Source of the DNA: BD1-7 clade bacterium
Lineage (GTDB): Bacteria > Pseudomonadota > Gammaproteobacteria > Pseudomonadales > DT-91
Direction: 5' to 3'
DNA length: 64,000 nt
NCBI GenBank assembly: GCA_902705835.1
Contig: CACSIN010000026.1
Coordinates: 210,945 to 274,944, forward strand
Shown here: one piece after another, positions 8,309-19,000 of the stretch
How positions within the stretch are numbered: position 1 is the first letter of the stretch
Layout of the letters: each line of letters starts with the position of its first letter
Notes under the pieces: model-generated
Seen by the model: only the letters and a program-made list of their open reading frames with translations
What the model was told of the DNA's origin: nothing
Database searches by the model: none
Made by a program: the position numbers and the translations under genes

Positions 8309-9295
8309 ATGAACAGTCGAGTGAACATATTGGCGTCTGATTTAGATGCTGCTGATACTAAACGGCATCCGTTTTCTTCATATCCTAATGGTTGGTACAT
8401 CATTGGCACGAGTGCCGATGTGAAAGCAGGTGATGTAAAAACCTATCGTTATTTCGGTCAGGAAATTGTCGTTTTTCGCACCAAATCGGGTGAGCTGTCT
8501 GCCGTTGAGCCTTATTGCCCGCACTTGGGCGCACATCTGGGGAATGGCCATGTTGAAGGCGAAACTATCGTGTGCCCGTTTCATGCATGGGGGTTCGCCG
8601 CTGATGGTCGATGTGAACATATTCCTTATGCCGATCGTATTCCTGCTAAAGCTTCGCTGAAACCCTGGCATTTTCGTGAACAAGGCGGTTTGATTTTGCT
8701 GTATTGGAATCGCGAGGGTGTAGCACCGTCAGGCAATGATGCGTTTCCAGTGCCGATAGAATTTTCAACTGAAAGTTGGAGTCAGGCGAAAACCACCACG
8801 CCGTTGGAAGTCAGAACACATGTTCAGGAGTTGGCTGAAAATGCATTTGATCTCGGCCATTTCAGTGGCCTTCATGGCATGGGTTACCCAGACGTAAAAA
8901 TTGATGGTATCGATGAAAATTCTATGCATTTCACCCAAAAAATGGATTATCGGCAGGGGGGTATTCGTCTGCAATATGAAGTGAAGCTCGAACAGTGTGG
9001 TCCAAATACTGCCATTAGCCGCGTTACATGGGGCAGTATAGAGTTAATTTTGATCGTGACGAATACGCCGATTGACGAAGAACATATTCATATCCGCACG
9101 GTAGTGGCGATTAAGAACCCTGCATCAGCACTGCTGCGTGAAATCCTATTTCGATATGCCTTCTGGTATACCCGAAAAGAACTCAAAAAAGACGTACCCA
9201 TTTGGGAATCCAAGCGCTATCACGCAAAGCCGATGTTATGCCATGCCGATGGCCCCATCAATACCTTAAGAGACTGGATTCAACGGTATTACTAG
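8309..9295 (+). CDS. Rieske non-heme iron oxygenase, KshA/DAF-36-like (first of two)
   Basis: 328 residues from an ATG with a GGAGGAGG ribosome binding site. The N-terminal Rieske domain carries CPHLGAHLG and CPFHAW (C-x-H ... C-x2-H, ligating the 2Fe-2S cluster). The catalytic domain carries NAFDLGHFSGLH, the N-x2-D-x2-H-x4-H motif for mononuclear iron. The pattern around the Rieske site (GWY...GEL...YCPHLGAHLG) resembles the group that includes 3-ketosteroid 9-alpha-hydroxylase oxygenase and cholesterol 7-desaturase; I infer a hydrophobic polycyclic or lipid substrate. No ferredoxin or reductase gene is nearby, so electrons must come from elsewhere. It is followed 62 bp later by a second, diverged Rieske gene. 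Confidence 0.87.
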   Translation: MNSRVNILASDLDAADTKRHPFSSYPNGWYIIGTSADVKAGDVKTYRYFGQEIVVFRTKSGELSAVEPYCPHLGAHLGNGHVEGETIVCPFHAWGFAADGRCEHIPYADRIPAKASLKPWHFREQGGLILLYWNREGVAPSGNDAFPVPIEFSTESWSQAKTTTPLEVRTHVQELAENAFDLGHFSGLHGMGYPDVKIDGIDENSMHFTQKMDYRQGGIRLQYEVKLEQCGPNTAISRVTWGSIELILIVTNTPIDEEHIHIRTVVAIKNPASALLREILFRYAFWYTRKELKKDVPIWESKRYHAKPMLCHADGPINTLRDWIQRYY

Positions 9296-9357
9296 GCCGT
9301 TTATCTGTACTAAACACGACCCGAATAATCTGCGAATCACTAACAAGAAGAGGCACT

Positions 9358-10413
9358 ATGCACAGCATAAATGCATCAAATGGAACCGAAGAAATACAAC
9401 ATTTCGACAACTATAAAGATGGCTACAAACTGCCACGAAACCCGAACGGTTGGTACGCTGCGTGTTTATCTAAAGAGCTAAAAGAAGCAGAAGTAAAGCC
9501 GCTGAGTTTTTTTGGCGAGGAGTTGGTTGCGTTTCGTGATGCGCAAGGCAAAGCGAAAGTGGTTGGAGCCTATTGTCCTCACATGGGCGCGCATCTCGGC
9601 CATGGCGGTACAGTAGTTGATGGTAAAATTCAATGTCCATTTCATGGTTGGCAATTCGACGGCACCGGTGCATGTGCGGCGGCGCCTTTTGCCAAGCGTA
9701 CACCACAAAGCGCACGTAGCAACTTGGATAGTTACATTACAGAAGAGGTTAATGGCGTGGTACTGGTTTGGCATCACGTGCAGGGGAAAGAGCCAGATTA
9801 CCATGTGCCTGAAATCCCTGAAATGGACCTCAAGCAATGGATGCCAATGCAGCATTTTACATTGACGTTTCGTACCCATGTGCAGGAGATTCGAGAGAAT
9901 TTCTGCGATGAATCTCACTTCGCTTTTATCCACGAACAAGAAGGCCCTGCAGATATTACGTGGAACCCCGAGGGGCCGTTGGCTCATCACCACTCACATC
10001 TTACTTGGAAATATTTCGTCAAAATGGGGCTGACGGATGAAAAATACCGTTTCACCTGTGATTCCGTATTCTACGGGCCGGGTGTTTTAGTGAGTCGTAC
10101 ACGTGGCCCGATTGATTCGGCCACTATCGGATTATGTACGCCGATCGATGATGAATATACCCAGTTCACCTTGATGGGAACCTCACGCAAAGTGTTTCCG
10201 GGTTTGAATTGGTTCAATCGAATGTCGTTGATGAAAACTGCGAAACGCGATGTGTTGCTAGAAGGTGAAATCTGGAGTCACAAAAAACCATTGGAGAAAC
10301 CGATCTATCAGGCACATGAGCGTTCGATGAGTAAATTTCAAAAATGGTATGCGCAGTTTTACGACGGCCATTCTCAGCAAGAAACTATTCCCTTGCGTGT
10401 TGTGAATAGCTGA
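9358..10413 (+). CDS. Rieske non-heme iron oxygenase, KshA/DAF-36-like (second of two)
   Basis: 351 residues from an ATG preceded by AAGAGG. It has the same architecture as its upstream neighbour: Rieske ligands in YCPHMGAHLG and CPFHGW, and the catalytic motif NFCDESHFAFIH (N-x2-D-x2-H-x4-H). The two proteins share the N-terminal pattern P-x-GWY and the Rieske block but differ strongly in the C-terminal substrate domain, so they probably act on different substrates, or in sequence on one, rather than forming alpha and beta subunits. It is transcribed together with the first Rieske gene and the RND exporter gene that starts 87 bp downstream. Reductase partner not visible. Confidence 0.87.
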   Translation: MHSINASNGTEEIQHFDNYKDGYKLPRNPNGWYAACLSKELKEAEVKPLSFFGEELVAFRDAQGKAKVVGAYCPHMGAHLGHGGTVVDGKIQCPFHGWQFDGTGACAAAPFAKRTPQSARSNLDSYITEEVNGVVLVWHHVQGKEPDYHVPEIPEMDLKQWMPMQHFTLTFRTHVQEIRENFCDESHFAFIHEQEGPADITWNPEGPLAHHHSHLTWKYFVKMGLTDEKYRFTCDSVFYGPGVLVSRTRGPIDSATIGLCTPIDDEYTQFTLMGTSRKVFPGLNWFNRMSLMKTAKRDVLLEGEIWSHKKPLEKPIYQAHERSMSKFQKWYAQFYDGHSQQETIPLRVVNS

Positions 10414-10432
10414 TCGATCAAAGATTGATCGA
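10414..10432 (+). other. Intercistronic hairpin between Rieske 2 and RND gene
   Basis: Perfect 8-bp stem TCGATCAA / TTGATCGA with loop AGA right after the stop codon and no T-run. It may stabilise the mRNA 3' end or partly uncouple expression of the exporter. Confidence 0.4.
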
Positions 10433-10500
10433 AAAGGGCGCTGACTAAGGTGCCCTGATGATTTGCGTACCGTTTTTGTAACCTGTATTGAGTGGTTGAT

Positions 10501-12882
10501 ATGTCTTTTTCTACAAACCAACAGATTGTGCCGGCGCTTGCACGGTTGATTGTGTCTTATCCTAAGGCTTGGTTAGTGGTGTTTGCCGTTGTTCTTGCCG
10601 TTATATTGCCAGGGCTGGCTCATGTGCGTATTGATTCTACGATCGAAGGTTTTCTCGATAAAGATTCATCGGCCATTAAAACCTATGACGCCTTTAAAGC
10701 GAATTACGGCCGTGATGAGTTCTTTTTGATCACTGCTGATGTTTCCGATCTTTACGACCCGGTTCATTTGCAGAATTTACAGGCGTTTCATCATGACTTG
10801 GCGCTGAATGTTCCACATGTTTCGACGGTAGATTCGTTGGCCAATGCGCGGGACATTTATGCTGACGAAGATGATTTGGTGGTCGAAGAATTGCTCGAGG
10901 AACTGCCATCAAGTGCAGAAGAAATAGAGGCGCTTCGCGAGAAAATCGATTCCCACCCGCTGTATACCAATAGTTATGTTTCTGAAGATCGTAAGACGGT
11001 AGCGTTTGTGATACGTCTAGTTAATCAGGTCGCTATCACTGCCGAAGATGGTAGTGTTGAATACGTGCTCGTTGCCGATGATGAATTAAAGCAAAGTATG
11101 GCCGGTATTGAGTCAGCGGTAGATCGGCATCAATCGCATTTTAGCCGCATATCGATTGCCGGTTCGCCAGCGTTAACGGCGGAACTAAGCCGATCAATGG
11201 GTGCCGATTTTGGATTGTTTTCAGGCTTAGCAATGCTTTTGGTTGTCGTGATGTTGAGCCTCATGTTTCGGCGGGCAAGTGCCGTTGTCATTCCGCTTGT
11301 TGTATTGAATCTTGCGATCATGGCTACACTCGCGGTGATGGGGTTAAGAGGCGAGCCGATGCAATTAACAACAACGATGTTAACGTCGTTTTTGTTGGCA
11401 GTTTGCGTGGGTGATTGTGTTCACCTGATGCACAGTTTTTTTCATCAATACGATACCGGTTCTGAAAAAACGCAGGCCGTTGAATATGCCTTGAACCACG
11501 CCATGAAGGCGCTATTTTTTACTACGGTAACAACCGCCGCAGGGCTTGCATCGTTTTCAATATCTGATTTGTACCCAGTTGCCGCCCTCGGTATTTACGG
11601 TGCACTTGGTACAGCGTTCGGATTTATTTTTACGATTTTTTTGGTGCCGCCGTTGTTTGTGCTATTACCGATTAAGCGTCGGGCAATAAACAAAACCGCA
11701 AAAACACCGATACTACAGCGTGCGGTAGATGGATTGATCCAGCGATGTGTAAATGTAGCGATCGAATCTGCCTACTTGATAACGAGCATTGCAGTCGTGT
11801 TGTTTATCGTTTGTGCGAGCATTATCCCCCAGATTGAATTCACCCACGATGCACGTGAATGGTTTAAAGATGGTACGCCGATTAAACAAGCGATGTTTGA
11901 TGTTGAGGAAAAAATGCAAGGCAGCATGCCGATCGAAGTCGTCGTAACAACGGGCAAACCAAACGGTGCATTAGATCCAACCCTGCTCGCCCGTGTGAAA
12001 GCGTTTTCAAATGCTGCCGTTAGTTATGATTTTGGCAAGGTAACCATCGGTAATGCAGCTAGCCTGGCAGATCTCGTAGAAGAAACCCACACCGCTTTGG
12101 TGCCAGCTGATGGTGCTCTGCCGAGTAACGCGGCGCTGGTTCGTCAAGAACTATTGCTTGTAGAGCTGAATAAAGCTGAAGAGCTGTATCGGTTCACCAA
12201 TGATGACTTCAGTGAGCTGCGTATAACGTTGATACATACCTGGTCAGATGCGATGCATCACGACACAGTGCTTAAAAGCATTCAGGCCCTAGCGAGCCAG
12301 CATATCGGTGATGAGTACAATATACATTTAACAGGGTTAACCACCATTCTAGGAAGGACCTTCGCTGAAATGCTCGAAACAACGGTAAAGAGTTATGCAC
12401 TTGCAGCGGTTATTATCGCACTGTCGATGATGCTTATGCTGCGCAGTGTTAGCCTCGGATTGCTGAGTATGCTGCCGAATCTCTTGCCGATCATGGTTAC
12501 GCTGGTGGTGATGCATCTTATGAATGCGCCACTGGACATGTTCAGTATGCTAATCGGTTCGATCGCCATTGGCCTGACGGTAGATGACACCGTGCACTTT
12601 ATGCTCGGCTTTCAGCGTTACCATGCTGATACCGGTGATTATCGCGTAGCCATTGCTAAAACGCTCAACACCTATGGCAAGGCAATGACCACCACAACGA
12701 TTATATTGGCGACGAGCTTTCTTATTTATTGTTTCTCTGAGATGAATAACTTGTGGGATTTTGGCCTTTATACCAGCCTGTGTATCGTGCTGGCGCTATT
12801 ATCGGATCTAATATTGGCACCTGCGATCATGGCAATTCGGCATGGAAAACCACTGATATCGTTTGGTAGTGTAGCGGCGTAG
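10501..12882 (+). CDS. RND/MMPL superfamily exporter
   Basis: 793 residues from ATG (a GTG three codons earlier is also open). Architecture: an N-terminal membrane helix (about 20-40), a large periplasmic domain (about 45-220), a bundle of five or six helices with a sterol-sensing-like core (GLAMLLVVVMLSLMF ... FLLAVCVGDCVHLMHSFF), a second N-type helix near 415, a second periplasmic domain, and a final helix bundle with GLTVDDTVHFMLGFQRY. The paired GD/DD-x-VH signatures are the proton-relay positions of the MMPL/HpnN branch, which moves hydrophobic lipids rather than drugs. With the Rieske pair upstream it suggests that an oxidised lipid or sterol-like compound is made and exported; substrate unknown. 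Confidence 0.83.
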   Translation: MSFSTNQQIVPALARLIVSYPKAWLVVFAVVLAVILPGLAHVRIDSTIEGFLDKDSSAIKTYDAFKANYGRDEFFLITADVSDLYDPVHLQNLQAFHHDLALNVPHVSTVDSLANARDIYADEDDLVVEELLEELPSSAEEIEALREKIDSHPLYTNSYVSEDRKTVAFVIRLVNQVAITAEDGSVEYVLVADDELKQSMAGIESAVDRHQSHFSRISIAGSPALTAELSRSMGADFGLFSGLAMLLVVVMLSLMFRRASAVVIPLVVLNLAIMATLAVMGLRGEPMQLTTTMLTSFLLAVCVGDCVHLMHSFFHQYDTGSEKTQAVEYALNHAMKALFFTTVTTAAGLASFSISDLYPVAALGIYGALGTAFGFIFTIFLVPPLFVLLPIKRRAINKTAKTPILQRAVDGLIQRCVNVAIESAYLITSIAVVLFIVCASIIPQIEFTHDAREWFKDGTPIKQAMFDVEEKMQGSMPIEVVVTTGKPNGALDPTLLARVKAFSNAAVSYDFGKVTIGNAASLADLVEETHTALVPADGALPSNAALVRQELLLVELNKAEELYRFTNDDFSELRITLIHTWSDAMHHDTVLKSIQALASQHIGDEYNIHLTGLTTILGRTFAEMLETTVKSYALAAVIIALSMMLMLRSVSLGLLSMLPNLLPIMVTLVVMHLMNAPLDMFSMLIGSIAIGLTVDDTVHFMLGFQRYHADTGDYRVAIAKTLNTYGKAMTTTTIILATSFLIYCFSEMNNLWDFGLYTSLCIVLALLSDLILAPAIMAIRHGKPLISFGSVAA

Positions 12883-12931
12883 GCCGTTCCTTCGAAGCAC
12901 GTATCGTCTACATGATGCGCCAAAAAAACCG

Positions 12932-12948
12932 CCCTAAAATGTACTATG
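12932..12948 (+). promoter_or_regulatory. 17-bp motif copy (CCCTAAAATGTACTATG)
   Basis: Full consensus match, 60 bp upstream of the giant lipoprotein start and in the same orientation. TACTAT at its right end could serve as a -10 hexamer, giving a leader of about 50 nt. Confidence 0.6.
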
Positions 12949-13008
12949 GGCATAATTTTGAGTTTCTTTACCATCGCGTTGAACTTAATTTCAATGGGGT
13001 GAGCAAAG

Positions 13009-16000
13009 ATGAAAAAACTGGCGTTGGCCGTAGCTGTGGCGACCGCAGCCGCTGGCTGTAGTGACAATGATAACGATCGTGGGGGTAATCGGGGAACGCC
13101 GAACCAAGCACCTGTGGTTACTGATTTGGTTATTCATGATGTAAATGGCGAATCAGTGAAAGTGGCTGATGTGCTGCGCGCCCAATATACTTACAGTGAT
13201 GTCGATAACGATGCCGAAGGCGACACACGTTTCCAATGGTTGGTGGATGGCGTGGCTGTTGCTGGAGCAACAGACAAAGAATATACCGTTCAATTGTCGG
13301 ATATTGGTAAGCCAATCACTCTCAGGGTAACGCCTATTGCACAGGCGGGTGTTCAAGAGGGTACACCTGAAACCACTCCTGCTGCTGTTATTGTATCGAT
13401 CGACGGTGCGCCCAAAGCAGACAACGTTCAAGTCGCTGACGACACGGCTGGTGTGGTAAAAGCCGGTACGCTTTTAACCGGCAGTTATGATTACGTCGAT
13501 GCAGAAGATGATGCTGAGGGTGCCTCAACCTTCCGCTGGTTACGCGATGGGCAGCCCATTGCCGATGCGACAGAAAAAAACTACACCGTGACGGCAGCAG
13601 ACGAAGGTAAAGATCTGATTTTTGAAGTCACCCCCGTTGCTCAAGGTGGCGTTCTTCAGGGGCCTGCTTATCCATCAGCAGCCATCGAAGTACAAGCCAA
13701 TGAAGCGCCGGTGGCCTCAGCTGTATCCATCACCGGCGATGATGGTGGTAATGCGCTTAAGGGCACCACACTGACAGGTAAATATACCTATAGTGATTCA
13801 GAAAGTGATGCTGAAGGAGCGTCGACTTTTCGTTGGCTACGCGACGGTGAAGCTATCGCTGATGCGACTGCTGGTACCTATACAGTAACCGCGGAAGACG
13901 AAGGCAAGAACATTGTCTTTGAAGTGACCCCCGTCGCCAATGCGGGCGCGTTAGCAGGCGCTCCGACCGTCTCGACCAATACGATTTCAGTTCCTGCGAA
14001 CGGTGCGCCAATGGCCGTTGGTGTATCAGTGTCTGACGACACCGACGGTGTGATCAAGGTCGGTACGGTGTTAACCGGAACCTACACCTATGAGGATGTT
14101 GAAAACGACGACGAAGATCTCAGTGCAGATGGCACCCAGCTGCGTTGGCTGCGCAACGGTGCAGAAATTGCAGATGCAACTGAATCGACTTATACCGTAA
14201 CGGCTGCCGATGAAGGTAAGACGCTGGTGTTTGCAGTTATTCCTAAAGCAAAAACCGGTGGTATTTTACAAGGTGTACGCACGCCCTCAGATCCAATTGT
14301 ATTTGATGAAAACAAAGCACCTATTGCCGTCGACGTGTCTATCACGGACGTTAACGGAGGTGACGCCATCGTTGGTGATCTTCTTCGAGGTGATTACAAC
14401 TATACCGATGTTGAAAACGACGAAGAAAACGAAAGTGCGACGCGCTTTCGTTGGTTACGTAACGGCATGACGATTGAAGGTGCAACGGAGAAAGCCTACA
14501 CCCTGATGCCTGATGACGAACGCAAAAAAATTCGGTTTGAAGTTGTACCCGTAGCAAAATCCGGTGCGCTTGAAGGACAAGCCAAAACCTCATCAGAGCT
14601 AGCGGTGAGTGTCGACTCAAATACCGCGCCATCGTTTTCTTCGTTAAGCTTCAACAATGCCAATGCCGCCGTTGGCCAAACACTGACGATTTTGTTCACA
14701 TACCAAGATGCTGATGGTGATGCTGAAGGCAGTCACACGTTCCAGTGGTTCCGCAATGGCACGGAAATTAGTGGCGTTAATGGTGCGACCTATGATGTGG
14801 CCGATGCCGATAAAGGCGCAACAATCACTGCAAAAGCCACCGCTGTTGCAGCGACCGGTGTCACGCAAGGCGCACTGCAAGATGTTGCCGGTAGTGTGGC
14901 CGTTGCGGATTCTGCAGCCAACACCGCACCGCGTGCAACAGAGCTGTCGATAACCACGTCCACAGGCCATCCGCCGAAAACTGGTGATACCTTAATGCTG
15001 AACTACACATTCGTTGACGACGACGGTGATACAGAAAGCGGTACGTTCATCAAATGGTACGTCAATAATGATTCGATTTTAGGTGCAAACCAAACTACGC
15101 TGGCCGTGGGTGCAAACCACCTAGGCAAAACCATCAAAGCAGTGATTGTTCCGCGTGCTTCATCTGGCGCGAACAGCGAAACGCCGTATGAAACGACGAT
15201 TGTTGTTCCTTCAGATGCTGCGCCCGTCATTACTGATTTGGTTGTTCGTGATGATAACGGCGGCAGTGTTGATGTTGGCGACGTGCTGTCGGTTGATTAC
15301 ACCTATAACGATCCTGACGGGCATGTTGAAGAGGGTACCATCGTATCTTGGTATCACGGAAAGACATTTATCACGAGTGGTACATCTAAAACCTATACGA
15401 TTAAAGCAGCTGATAAAGGGAAAACAATCTTTGCCGCTGTGCAGCCACGGGCTAACGGGCTCTACGGCGCTAAGGTGTATGCTACTGAGGGGTTTTCAGT
15501 ACCTGCGAATAACGCACCAACATTCACCAGTCTGACATTCGATAAAGCCATCGCTAAGGTCGGCGATACCATTCGCATTAATTACACCTATCAAGATGCT
15601 GACAACGACGCCGCAGGCAACCATGTGTTTCGTTGGTATCGTGGCGGCACACAGATCGCTGGTGCAACCGGTAATGTATATACCGTTACAGAAGACGATG
15701 CGGGCGAAAACCTGACCGCAAAAGCGACGGCTGTTGCAGCTGCCGGTGAGTTGCAAGGGATCGAGCAGTTGGTTGCAAATGGTCTGGCATTTAACATTCC
15801 ATCGTTGCCGACGAACACTGCGCCGGTGGCTAGTGATGTTAAAATCCAATGGCACTCATCGACCCAACTGGCACCAGGAACCTATATCACCGGTAGCTAT
15901 GCCTATAGCGATGATGAGAATGACGCCGAATCCGGCTCAACCTATCGTTGGTTGGTGGATGGCACTGCGATCAGTAACGCGACCTTTAAAGGTTACACCA

Positions 16001-19000
16001 TCAAAGAAGAAGATCGTGGCAAAAACCTGACCTTCGAGGTAACACCAAAAGCAGCCACTGGGGCAGCAACCGGTGTTGCAGTGACCAGTCTGCCTGTCAC
16101 CGTTTTGACAAACCGTGCACCAACGGCAACCAATGTTGTTGTGATTGATGGCAATGGTGGCACCCTAAATCCAGGCGATACGCTGACGGTCAGCTACGAC
16201 TATAACGACGACGAAGACGATCTAGAAGGTGAAACCAGCATCGCGTGGCAGTACCGAAAAGGTGGCTCCTCTGGTTACATTCCTAATGCAAGTGGTAGCT
16301 CCACCTATGTGGTAAGCAGTGTTTATACCGATGGTGAGGTTTGGGCCTTGGTCACTCCAAAAGCTCAAACAGGTGTGCTAAATGGCGAGGTGGCTCAATC
16401 AAATACACTCAATGTTGTAACCGAGCCCAAACACCCGCCGCGATTGAGCAACATTAAGATCGTTGATCAAAACAGTGGTGATGTGAATGTCGGTGATGTG
16501 CTCGGTATTGCCTATGATTTTATCGACAATGACGGCGACCTTGAAGACGGCACGACTTTCGTCTGGAAACGGAACGGACTGCCGATTGAAGGAGCATCCG
16601 CTAACACGTATACCGTTAACGCAGCCGATGCAGGTCAGAAGGTCAGTGTGACGGTAACACCGCGTTCTGATGCTGGTGAAGCCGGTGGTGCGTACACCGC
16701 TGCTTTCGTTACCGTTGAAGATGCACCGGCGCCAGCCCTAGTGTTCGAGATCGACGGTGACGTGAAAGCACTGATGGGTGTTCACTTCACCAACCCGGCC
16801 TCAGCGGCCGGAGGGGGCACGGTAACCTATACAATCTCGGATGATACGGTCGCGTTTGTGTCTAACGGCGAATACCCTGCGCACCCTGCAGGCAAGGTGA
16901 TTCCGCTTGCAGAAGGAACAGCGACGATTACTGCAACCGTTGCTGCCACTGATTCCAGCCTAGAAATATCGGAAAGCTATGACATTGATGTTAAGCCAGC
17001 GAGTTTTGGCGTAAAAGCTTGGATTGGCAACAGTGGTTCGACATTGCGTTTTGCAAACAATCTGGAAGGTATGTTGCTACACAGTACCTATGATATTAAC
17101 TGTGACTGGAGTGATCCAGCGGGTTGTCTAGGCTATCAGTCAACTGAATTGCAAGACTATGTAGCAACACCTGCGGGTGTGAGTAATACCGCGTTAACAG
17201 CTGATCGAGCGGGTCACTATCGAGTTGACTACGGTAAATATCAGGCCCGTGCACAATTGCGCCCTGAAGCGAGTTACACACCAACCAAGGGCGCGGCAGT
17301 TGTCGAGTTCAAGGGTAAGCTTTGGCGTATAGGGGGGGATGCCGACAACGGTGGTAATAATGAAATTTGGTCATCCGAAGACGGTCGAGCCTGGAAGCAG
17401 GAAACCACCGATCAGAGCCAAATCTTTACCAAACGTTACGATCACAATGTCATCGCCTTCCAAGGTCGATTGTGGTTAACGGGCGGCTCAGATGTAGTCA
17501 ATGGTCAGCTTAATCACCGCCAAGATATCTGGTCGTCGTTGGACGGCATTCACTGGGTGCAGAACACAACCTTCGCTGAATTTAATCGATACTCCGGTCA
17601 CAGCGTGGTTGAGGCCAATGGCAAGCTATGGCTCTCAGGTGGGCCAACGGCTGAAATGCAAGGATCGCTCTGGTCATCATCGAATGGTTTTGAGTGGGCT
17701 AAGTCCGCAGCGATAGCAATGGGCGTATGCGCCTCAGGTACATCACGCATTGAGCTAGGTGTTGTCGTGGGTAATGTTGATAATGCTGACAAGCTACTGT
17801 GTCACTCGGATGGTGTTGTTTACGAACTGGTTGGTTCAACTTGGACGGAAGTCGCAAGAACGGCGAGCAATTTGAACGGTGTTCGCACTGGGGATGCATC
17901 ACGATTTGTTGCGACTGACAGCACAATGCTTCTTATCGACCCTGCTCAAGGCTTGGCCTACCTCCGACTAGGGGATGGTAATTGGAGCCAATATGATGCG
18001 GGTACTGATCCACGCGCATTGGTTGCAACGGGTAATTCAAATCTCGTGGCATTTCGCGGCAAGGCATGGATCTATGCGATGCAAAATGGACACATCCGTG
18101 GGCTCAGCTCATCCGATGGTTTTTATTGGTCAAAAGATGTTAATAGCTTCCCTCCACGTTTCAATACTGCAGTGAATTCTGACAATGGCAAACTCATCAT
18201 GGTGGGTGGTTTCGCCGGTACCTTGGCGACTGATGTGTGGCAATCGAATGACGGTATTAGCTGGGACGAAGTCAAAACGTCTAATGAGATCGCTTCGGCA
18301 AATACCTTGTCCGCAGTCAGGCTCAATGATCACTGGTTTGTGAGTCAAGCTAACGGCGATGTCACTCGCTTGAATACTGTCGGTGATTCGGCAACCTGGC
18401 AGGTGATAGCGAGTGTTACGGGTGGCGATTTCGCCGATATGACATTCAATCGCTTAGTAAAACATAATGGGAAGCTGTTTTTGATTGCTGGTTCGCTGAG
18501 TGCTGAGAGTCGTGTTTATGTTTCTGATATCAACGGCATGAATTGGACGGATGTCGGCGAGTTACAAGGCACGCCTTTTGCCTCTGCACAGGCGTTCAGT
18601 GCGTTCAGTTTTAAGGGATCACTTTGGGTTGTTGCAGGTCTAGATGGTTCCGGCAGTTTGAATAAAATCTGGCAATCGTCGGACGACGGCCTCACTTGGA
18701 CAGAAACCGAGGCACCGTTTGGTGCGCGCTATTTCCCACACATTACGGAGTACGATGATGTGTTGTGGATGGTCGGCGGCTCCAAGCTTGGCGGAAGTGG
18801 TTATAACGATGTTTGGCGCTCAATCAATGGTTCTGATTGGACGCGAGTTGCCGAGGATGCGGGTTTCCCAATGCGCACGGTTGCCAGCTTAGCGGTTCAT
18901 GACGGCCGAATGATGTTAGTCGGTGGCTTGGATTCTAATGACAAACGACTTTCAGATGTCTTGTCGTCAACAGATGGGGTCAACTGGCAAAAAGCCGTTA

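Noticed and set aside
13108..16737. CRISPR-like or DNA satellite repeat
   Set aside because: Units are about 300 bp, diverged in DNA and conserved only as protein, inside one long open frame.
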